From positions 1,736,001 to 1,800,000 of the forward strand of contig JAEUWY010000020.1 in the NCBI GenBank assembly GCA_022059125.1: DNA of 64,000 nucleotides, in the 5' to 3' direction. Shown here piece by piece: positions 55,912 to 64,000 of the stretch. Position 1 is the stretch's first letter, and each line of letters opens with the position of its first letter. This stretch comes from Corynespora cassiicola (Eukaryota > Ascomycota > Dothideomycetes > Pleosporales > Corynesporascaceae). The notes under the pieces were generated by a model, which did not search any database, had not been told where the DNA came from, and saw only the letters and a list, made by a program, of their open reading frames with translations. The translations under genes and the position numbers were made by a program.

Positions 55912-58900
55912 ATGGTAGTGGATCCGGTTCTACTTGGAAGTACTGCACCAGATGGACGTATCCAAACGGGTACCTGATGTGGTTTCTCCAAGTGTGAACT
56001 CAGATGTATGCTACACGGATAAATCACGTCACTGTTTGCATTTTATGCCATTACAAGATCGTATGGGTCATTGAAATGGCTAGCTAGGCAGAATGATCAA
56101 TGAAGTCTTAGCATGACAATATTTCATCTGTCTACACCTTCTATATTCTCACGGCACCTTCCTGAACCCATGCCGTACCTAGCTCAAGCTCACTTCAAGG
56201 AAATTCTAACCCCTATTCCCTAAACGTTCGTTTGCAACGCTCGCAGTGACATGCATTGGCAGTATATGCTTCAAAGTAGGGAGTGTCTTCATAGCATCGT
56301 GAAGTTTATCAACGCTAACACCTTTCGGCCATCCCCGCGCGAATGGCTGAGACCCCAAGATCACACAGGCTCTCCGAAATCCCATTAACGCAATAATGAA
56401 GGAGCCTCATCATCATTATGAAAGTAGCACTTGCACCATGATGAAGTTCAAGGGGTTTGTGTTTGGGTCAGATATCATTTCATCATCAGCTCCGCAGTCG
56501 CCGTGTGCCCCCGGGCTAACAAATTCATGAAAATGTAAATTGAATCCAGAACATGTCAACTACTTAGCCGGATAAACCGTCATGATGAAGCTCTCTAATC
56601 ACCTCTTGAACCTCTATTTCAAGACTCTGAAACTCTGAACTGGCTTTATGTGTGACATCTCATATTGCTTCAATAATCTCACCTGTAGAGATAAAGCGGG
56701 AATCTGTAGAAGTTATAGATTAGTTTCTTCTTTTTAGTTGTATCAATGGATTTACAAGAGGGGCCGTCTCACTGTCTCGCTACAAACATAATAATAACCT
56801 TAAGCTATGTAGTCTGGGTAAGCTACAGATTTTTATCAATTATAACCTATTCATTTAGATAGAAATGAATCTAGACAGAGACATTAGATATTGAAAATTT
56901 AGGCGTAGTCCACATCTGCAGGCGTTAGGGCGGAAACTTGCGTGTGGTGAGCAAGACGGATAAGAAGTACTACAAACAAAATCGCCGCAATTGTTCGACT
57001 TTAATACCTTGTATCATTTACTTCAGATGAACCTTCGGAAGTCTATGTTGTATCAACGATAATATGCTGCATGAGGGCGGAATGCTTGTGAAAGGGGCTG
57101 ATAAATTTGGTATGATTTACTTATTCCACTTTGACAAATATATGGTATTTGCAACGATGTTGCACAGCTCTAATAGTTCGGCTTGGCTCGTGTAAAGTAT
57201 TGAATAGTTGTTCACAAGGCTCTTCAAAGGTACACTTTACCACATGTGAGCGCCGAGAGTTGGTGTATCTGCATATCCGATTAGTATCGTTACTGATATA
57301 TCGCAATTATCGACATATTGGACTGCATTACATTTGAGTATGTGCGAAGACGTCTGATATTGACCTATAGCCTTGTTGAGGCACCCCCAAGCAAACTTAC
57401 GCCGTCGTGCACCGCAAAGGATGCCACTAACTTCACTATAAGTTATCCAGCAGAAAGATCTCTATGATCACTATTCAGGTAGAGACATTTTGATTACGGT
57501 TCATGATAATGTGGATGGACCCGGTTTTGGTCCGGACACTAGAAGAAGCTAAGAATAGAAGTGTGATTTATAATGCTGCGAAACAGGGTCTACTAATCTA
57601 GGGGACCATTTCTCGATGTAAAACCCATCATAAGCTTTATAAGAAGGCGTAAATAGGGACACTGCACCGTGATTACCTCATCATGCTGATCTTTCTGTTG
57701 GATTCGGAATTGCGATTTAGACGCAAAACTACCCTTAGCACCTCACGGCTTTATGGATGGATTGGTTCCTGCCGGTATTGTAGAATATGACTAAGTCGCA
57801 GCATTATGATGACTGCCGCCCAACTGTCAGTCTACATCAATCATTTTGGGTGGGTTATGCGTTTCAAAAGACTTGGACATTGATTAGTGTAGAATAGCGC
57901 CGGCAGAACCGTATTCATGTGTTTTATGGCGCAGGGAAGCTTCTTGGAATGTCCTGGCGGATAGGTGTTCAAATCGCCTTGGGGGAAGGATCCCTCCTGT
58001 CTTGACACGTACTTGTATTGGCTAATGTGCTAATTCAATTGTGAGACCAGACCATCATTTTTTGTGGGGCTGTCTGGTCAGAATTCTGGCCTCTTGCAAA
58101 GAATGTCAACGCACGCAACCCCTTTTTCCTGCCTACCTAGGTAGGTACAGTCCAGGTGAGAGCATGCCCTTGCATCAGCCATTATCAGCCTCATATGCCC
58201 AAGTGCTATTCTTTATGCAGTCCGTTCCAGATCAGTGCTCGTATTTGTTCGTACGGGTAATTCGCGGAGAATTTCTTTATTCTTAGTCTCAGGTACCGAC
58301 GGTCTACTCCTTAGAGGAACACGCTCACGTGACTCGACCCAACTTCCCCATTGCCAAACGAGCCAGAACACTACCTAGTCATATTCTATAATATCCGTCC
58401 TTTTACATCAACAAACCAGTATGATATTCAGTAGAGAGCCCCCTCTATTAAGCTTCTTCGCTATTCCAGAACTCTTAGAAACAAAAGTTCCCAAGATACT
58501 TCCGTGCCTATATTGTACCTACCTAGCGTACCTGACTAAGGGGCTAGAGGGGTCCAGGGGCGCTGCACGCTGCTTATGGAACAGGGCACTTTGGTCTATC
58601 GATAGGATGTAGCCCTCGCTTTCGGGGCAACCCGACACAGCGAGCAATCGGCGTTTTCGCGCATTCGAGCGCGCTTTGGAAGAATACAGGGTCCGGCTCG
58701 GTTCGTGAAGCACCGGAACACGCCGCGATGACTTTAGAGGGAGAAAAGTGATCTCCGACGGCAACGACCAGCGCAGGTATCAAGATGCCCTTTGTTGTAA
58801 GAGCATGTCTTGCGAATACGCCAATACGTCGTCATCGTACAAAGGTGGCCGCGGATCGCATAGTGCCGGCAGTGCGCCAAAAGCGGAATCCGGCATCCGC

Positions 58901-59304
58901 TCCACAAAACTTGGCGGCAGGGATCAAGCTTATGACGTTTTGTCTAAACCCAGACCCAACTCCACTGCCGTGGTCGCTCGCGAGCGGGCGGGACTGGCAA
59001 TATCAGCCTCGCAGGATCCTCGAATTTGCAAACTTTCCCGTGTTGCCAGCCCCAAATACCTGTCTCATCCAGCTTCCCGGCACGCTTTCTGCCATGTTTG
59101 TCACCCTGTGAATATCCCCCATTTTCGTCCGCCCCGGCCGAACCTGCACCTCTTTCTCGCCCGGAGATCGCGGATCCAAGACCAAGCCGCCCTACCCTAC
59201 GGGCCTTTGAATTCTGGTCGCGAGCCCGAATTCCGATACCTGACGTATTTTTCTGACCTCTGTCCGCACTCCCGTAGCTCCAGCCTCGATCACGCGCAAC
59301 AAAC
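55912..59304. other. AT-richer gene-poor stretch
   Basis: From 56 to 58 kb there are almost no frames above 60 codons and the sequence is AT-richer than the gene-bearing parts. No transposon domain is readable, but decay of an old element would look like this. It holds a tRNA-Trp relict (57925-57985) and a 14-base palindrome CCTACCTAGGTAGG (58132-58145). From about 58.6 kb GC rises again toward the promoter of the DUF3074 gene; frames there (for example plus strand 58748-59416) overlap that gene's start in another frame and are not supported. Confidence 0.5.
57925..57985 (+). pseudogene. decayed tRNA-Trp copy
   Basis: Starts TATGGCGCA like the D-arm side of the tRNA at 38320. It then resumes with GTCCTGGCGGATAGGTG and TTCAAATCGCCTTGGGG, matching the anticodon 3' stem, T arm and acceptor 3' strand with few changes. 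The acceptor 5' half and most of the D/anticodon region are lost or scrambled, and there is no CCA anticodon. The T stem still pairs. It is a relict, not a working gene. Confidence 0.65.
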
Positions 59305-61297
59305 ATGTCCCAACTACACAAGGCGTTGGAATGCCTGCGCCCCAAAGATTTTGGCGATGTCCCCACCGACGAGCTCGCCAGCTTTCTGGCAGACATATTT
59401 GCGAACGCTGAGTTGATCGCCAACTCTGTACCTCTGCCTCCGAACGGCACACCCTACGAGTCCTCTCATCGCACGCGCACCGATGCCACCCCTGCTACAT
59501 CAGCCGCCGACCTCACCGTCTCCCAGGTGCGAAGACCCCCGCCGGCAAAGGAACAAGCAGATCTACAGAAGGCATGGGGCAAACCTCTCAAGCTGGGAGC
59601 AAAGGAGACTGCCACTGGCATCAGCGTCTTTAAGATGGCAGGCCACGACCGCCACGGTGCATGGTTTGCAAGGACAAGCGTACATGAGGGTCTGGGTTTC
59701 GCCAAATGGAAGCGGGCCATGATGAGGGAGTTTCCTGAGAGTCTGGCTGTGGAAGGCGGCCCTGGAGTTGGAAACATCAGAGGAATAGGCGGTGATCGGA
59801 GACTGGAGGACATCGTCATAGACGGAGTGGGCAAACTAGAGGGTATGCCCAATTCATGGAAAGCATATACACACAGACATACTCACATATATCACAGTCT
59901 ATCAACTCTCTGCCCAGTTTCCTGGTCCCACCGCGCCTCGAGAGTTCATCACCCTACTCCTTACCTCGGAAAACTGCTTGAGCGAAGCGTCGAAAGTCGG
60001 CAACGTAGTTCCCCGCCATTACATGGTCGTCTCAATACCCGTGACGCATCCCGATGCGCCTCCAAGGGAAGGGCTAGTTCGTGGCTCATATGAATCGGTG
60101 GAAATGATAAGAGAGATTCCGTTGGGATCAAGTGACGACCCAGAAACGAACCCCGTGGAGTGGATCATGATTACGAGAAGTGATCCAGGAGGCGGTATAC
60201 CCAGATTCATGGTTGAACGAGGAACGCCTGGCAGCATTGTTGCGGATGCAGGCAAGTTTCTAGATTGGGCATGTGCCAAAGACGATTTCCCTGACAGAGA
60301 GGATGACGAGCAAATTGCGGAAGAGAGCGCAAAGAAGAGCCTCGAAGGCCAAGAGCGTTCCTTTTCCATTCAAGACTCAAACGGTATCTTGGCTGGTGTC
60401 GGGACTAGTATTGCAGACAGACATCGTCGACCGTCTCGTCGCTCAATGGATTCTCCAGAGGTCGAGAGACCCGCAGGTCTCGTCCGAGCCATGACTGATA
60501 CATTGGGAGCATATGTGCCCGACAGTCTCAATCCGCTCCAGCGGACAGATTCACACAGTTCCACTTCGACATCGTCATCGATCGATTCATTCGCTTCAGC
60601 CGAGCAATTCAACACTGCACCTGACGGTCTTCCTATCGACGACTCTATCCCCACCCCATCCTCATCTTCGGACAGATCACTTGCCCTAGCTACGACTGAA
60701 AGCCAAACTGTGAATGGTCAGCTGAGCCGCGAGTTACAAAAAATCGAGCAAAAACGTCAACAACTTCACGAAAAGCTTGAGCAGGCTCGCGCAAAGCAGG
60801 GCAAAGAGACGCAGAACGCGAGTCAGAAGACAGCCAAGGAATTAGAAAGGGCCACAGAAAAGCACAACAAAGAACGCAAAAAACACGAAGACAGGTATGC
60901 AAAGGAGGTGCGGAAGCTTGAAGCCCGTCGCGAACGAGAAACGAAAAAACTTCTCGCCCGCCAGCAAAAAGAAGCAGACAAAAACAACCTGCTGAAAACA
61001 CAGCACGAACGCAACGAGTGGAGGCAAAAGGCTGAGCTCGCAGAGCAAGAGAATAAGCTGCTAAAAGACCAGATTGGTGACTTGCAGCGCGAGAACACAG
61101 CCTTGGTGGCAAAACTGGGGAAGACTGATGTAGGAGCAGAGCTACTGAAAAGAGTTCGTGAAGAGTTGGCGACGAATAAGAACAGAATTCGGGCAAGTTC
61201 CCGAGCGTCGGTTGCGAGCCGTAATTCCAAGGGGAGTGCGAGAACGAGCGACCATAATGTATCCGCCTTGCACCAAGAGAAGAGTGCGGAGTCATAG
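59305..61297 (+). CDS. DUF3074 (START-like) protein with C-terminal coiled coil
   Basis: Predicted 645 residues. Exons 59305-59842 and 59898-61297 join in phase 1 across a 55-nt intron (GVGKLE|VYQLSAQFPGPTAPREF). Residues about 90-300 form the DUF3074 domain, a START/Bet v1-like fold thought to bind lipid or another hydrophobic ligand. Visible blocks are WGKPLKLGAKETATGISVFK, TAPREFITLLLTSENCL, HYMVVSIPVTHPDAP, YESVEMIREIP and WIMITRSDPGGGIPRFMVER. A Ser/Thr-rich linker follows, then a long, highly charged coiled coil (about residues 430-590, ELQKIEQKRQQLHEKLEQAR and on) and a Ser/Arg-rich tail. The function is unknown; the coil suggests oligomerisation or tethering. Confidence 0.88.
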
Positions 61298-62118
61298 TGA
61301 GAGCGACCGTCAACTGATTTCCGATTATCGAGTATCAAGCGTGTTTCTTTGGGTGGGTATCAGTATATATGTATGTTACAGTTCGATACCATTGTTGGGA
61401 GCATATTTTATTTCTTTTGTTTGTAAGGTGCGGGTGGGGGAATGGCTAGATGAATCGATGAGACTTTCTTTGAATTAATTTGACTGCATTATTTCCCCTA
61501 CCCTCAGGGCTTTACTAATATAATCAACCTCACTGGAAACTATATTGCATTTTTTCTGCACACTGTCGGAGTGTATTCACACCGCTGTACTGTACATCTG
61601 TTCTGACTCGGAACACGTCCTAATCGGGTTTAGCTATACCCCGCCACGCTTCCCCGCTACCCACTACGTACTGTATTATGCCTCCCAAGGCTTCCATCTA
61701 ACGTCCCCTTGGCTCACAGATTACAACACTAAACATAAGGGTGTTCTCGTTCTTGCAGCTTCAACACCACACCCTCCCCGCATTCTCGGCCCCTCTTTTA
61801 TCCCGTGTGACTTGGCGATTGACGACATTTTCTCCGAACACCGGAGTGAGATCTGATAACTCGACAAAACCATCCGAACAACACGATCAGACATTCTTGG
61901 TCAAGGAAAAGGAAACTAATAACAGACGGTCTTCGCAAGAAGGAGACATACCAGTATTGAGTCCAGATCTGCCTGTCGTACATCACCAACATCACCTAGG
62001 CAGCAGCATAGCATCCAAATCAGGACCAGTCACATACAGTATTGTCACGTGTGCGCGGAACCTGGGCATCTGCGCTCCATACAAGAAGATATCAAAGCCA
62101 GATACATAACTCTACAGT
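61298..62118. other. intergenic, no gene recognised
   Basis: Between two plus-strand genes. Short frames only; it includes the promoter of the FSH1 hydrolase. Confidence 0.5.
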
Positions 62119-63044
62119 ATGCCGGAGACAACGAGCAAACCCGTCATTCTCGCCTTTCATGGCTCGGGAAGCAATGCCATGATCCATGGGATACAGTTGG
62201 CTCGGCTAGTAAGGCATCTGAAAAGCACATTCAATGTTGTGCCGTTGGAAGGTATGCCCAAGAATTAGTTCTACATCTGCCCACAAACTTCGTCAACTTT
62301 CGCATACATGCGTCTTTTGTTTCGCGAACAATCGAAATTCACCGACTGCGCCACCCTGCATCGAATTACACATGATCTTGGCTAACCATGCACACAGCCC
62401 CTTACCCCAGTGCTGCTGGGCCCGGAGTACTCCCATTCTTCGAGGGCTGTGGCCCCTACAAACTGTGGGTCCACCCTTCCGAACAAGTCTCGATCGACGG
62501 CATGAAAAGCGGCTCAGCAACTTCCAAAATGTCCGAAGCCACCGAGGACATCATTAAGAAGGCCGTGGCCGACGCCAAGTCCGAAGGCTCCAAGGTCGTC
62601 GGCGTGCTCGGATTCTCGCAGGGCACGCGGGTCGTCGCGGGCTTGCTGAAGAGCGCCCAGATCAAGAGGGCCATTGAGAAAAGGGGGGGAAGCACCGAGG
62701 GCCTGGAGTGGCTGGATTTCAAGTTTGGCATTAGTGTTTGCGGCAGCTATCCTCCGCCGTTGGTCCCGGAAAGCGTTTCCAAGGCGCTGGAGGCGAGTGG
62801 CTTGGATGAGGCGGAGAAGAAGGAGGTCAACGGGGCGAAGATTCAGACCCCAACGATACACATCTCGGGAAATCAGGATGAGTGGCAATGGACGGGTAAA
62901 ATGCTGATTGAGCAATGTTATGAGGAAGGAGAAGGGAAGAGTGATGTCAAGTATTTTGACATGGGCCATCATTACCCAAGTGATCCTGCGCAAACGGAGG
63001 GTATTGTGGATTGGGTGACAAAGACTTGGAAGGAGGTTAATTAG
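62119..63044 (+). CDS. FSH1-family serine hydrolase (alpha/beta hydrolase)
   Basis: Predicted 259 residues. Exons 62119-62251 and 62398-63044 join in phase 1 (NVVPLE|APYPSAAGPGVLPFFEG). The 146-nt intron has a GGCTAACC branch site 20-25 nt before CACACAG. The first exon gives KPVILAFHGSGSNAMIHG (oxyanion-hole HG motif). The nucleophile elbow is GFSQGT, the likely acid is the Asp in GNQDEWQW and the likely base is a His in DMGHHYPSD, so the catalytic triad is complete. FSH1-type enzymes act on short esters or thioesters; some work in polyketide pathways, for example as product-releasing hydrolases. No polyketide synthase is nearby, so a general esterase role is as likely. The start is the only Met before the HG motif. 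Confidence 0.93.
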
Positions 63045-64000
63045 ATGACCAATTGCTAAAGTAGAGGAGGTAAATCAAGATAGACCTGATAGATCTCTAG
63101 GCTTTGATTTGACTCAAAATCATTGCCATTCTTTTTGCTTCCGAAAAACCAGCAGATTGATTGAGCGAAACTGGGATGTGTAGAGAAAGAGGCCCATGCC
63201 ATCTCCACTGCCATTCATATCAATTTGCACTATCAATGCATCCATTTCATTTCTTCATTCGCTTACAGTCGTATATAAATACACCCACTTGCAGTCTTGT
63301 ACAAAAGTGTTGGGTTTGATTCCCGCTTTCTGGCCTGAAATCAATATCCAGCCATACTAATTCAACCCAAAGAAGGGTACACACAGGCACATTCGGAAAA
63401 CCTGGATACACATGCGCTTCTGATATAGATGTTACTGTGAATCCTTCTACCCTGCTCACGGGCCCGAACCCCCCTTTCCCCAAGAGTCAGCCGAACGGGT
63501 ACATACATCAGCATTATTCCGTTATATAGCAGAATTTAAGAAGACTATCCACCTTTTTCGGGGCCAAATTTTCCCACAAGAAGTGCCAACTAAATGGGTG
63601 GGCATTTAAAGCAGATGGCCACAAAAGGGAGGAGATGTGGCTCCGAGAGCGGCGGTGCAAGTTTCAGAACGGGTATATGGAAGGCATTAATACTAAATAG
63701 AGACATGGATGCAAATTCATCATATAATACAATGCAAAATATGGACGAGAGTATGCCATATTCGGCCGTTATATAGGCGAAGGGAAAGGCGTGGGAAAGG
63801 GAGGGGGCGCAGGCTATGTGGAGCAGGAGGCACGGTCTGACCCCATGAGACGCCAAACTCGACTAATAATCCAAGATTAGAAGACCGAGAAGTATATCGA
63901 TCAGGTGAGTTAAAGCAAGAAATAAGGGAAAGGAGGTCTTTGGGGTCAGCCCCATGGATGCTAGGGTCGAGCTGGACCACCGTTCTCATACTCGGCATCT
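63045..64000. other. intergenic to the window edge, no gene recognised
   Basis: 3' flank of the FSH1 hydrolase gene. Frames under 95 codons on both strands, none convincing. Confidence 0.45.

Noticed and set aside
1..64000. CRISPR arrays, bacterial operons or phage systems
   Set aside because: The window is clearly fungal nuclear DNA with spliceosomal introns; no spaced repeats of CRISPR type were seen.

Overview
The window is nuclear DNA of a filamentous ascomycete, most likely a Dothideomycete of the Pleosporales type. The case rests on several signs. Most introns are 44-66 nt with GT..AG ends and CTAAC/CTGAC/CTCAC branch sites. Core genes are fungal orthologues (PacC, Ymr1, Are, Apl4, branchpoint-binding protein). 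There are also fungus-only families: Zn2Cys6 regulators, DUF3602, DUF3074 and FSH1 hydrolases. Exon joins were worked out by hand from splice signals and reading-frame continuity, and nearly all close exactly.

Layout, left to right. 1-1657 (-): Zn2Cys6 regulator running off the left edge. 1.7-5.4 kb: GC-rich, repetitive, no gene. 5.5-7.1 kb (+): coiled-coil protein. 9.7-11.5 kb (+): MFS permease. 12.6-14.4 kb (-): sterol acyltransferase. 15.0-17.8 kb (+): AP-1 gamma-adaptin. 18.5-21.1 kb (-): myotubularin phosphatase. 21.9-23.9 kb (-): branchpoint-binding protein BBP/SF1. 24.7-25.7 kb (+): glutathione transferase. 29.4-32.1 kb (+): XlnR/ClrB-type regulator. 33.5-37.2 kb: divergent gaaC/gaaA pair of D-galacturonate catabolism. 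38.3 kb: intron-containing tRNA-Trp. 39.0-39.7 kb (+): secreted precursor with three Kex2-flanked repeats. 40.8-42.5 kb (-): membrane UBL-BAG co-chaperone. 43.1-45.4 kb (-): basic probable nuclear protein with KEN and RVxF-like motifs. 46.0-46.6 kb (-): DUF3602 protein. 47.5-49.6 kb (-): pacC. 49.6-55.4 kb: gene-free. 55.5-55.9 kb (+): small secreted ten-cysteine protein. 56-59 kb: gene-poor, AT-richer, with a decayed tRNA-Trp copy. 59.3-61.3 kb (+): DUF3074 protein. 62.1-63.0 kb (+): FSH1 serine hydrolase.

Most of the window is housekeeping: vesicle coat, phosphoinositide turnover, sterol esters, splicing and protein quality control. Three themes stand out. First, gaaA and gaaC share one promoter, lie beside a XlnR-type regulator, and sit about 10 kb from pacC, which suits a plant-wall-degrading fungus. 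Second, two gene-poor, AT-richer islands each carry one TATA-driven gene for a small secreted cysteine-bearing product: the Kex2-repeat precursor and the ten-cysteine protein whose signal peptide is a (CTC)11 microsatellite. Third, the gene for the branchpoint-binding protein has one unusually long intron with five copies of the branchpoint hexamer ACTAAC, suggesting self-regulation. The Kex2-repeat precursor and the BBP intron are my best candidates for something undescribed.
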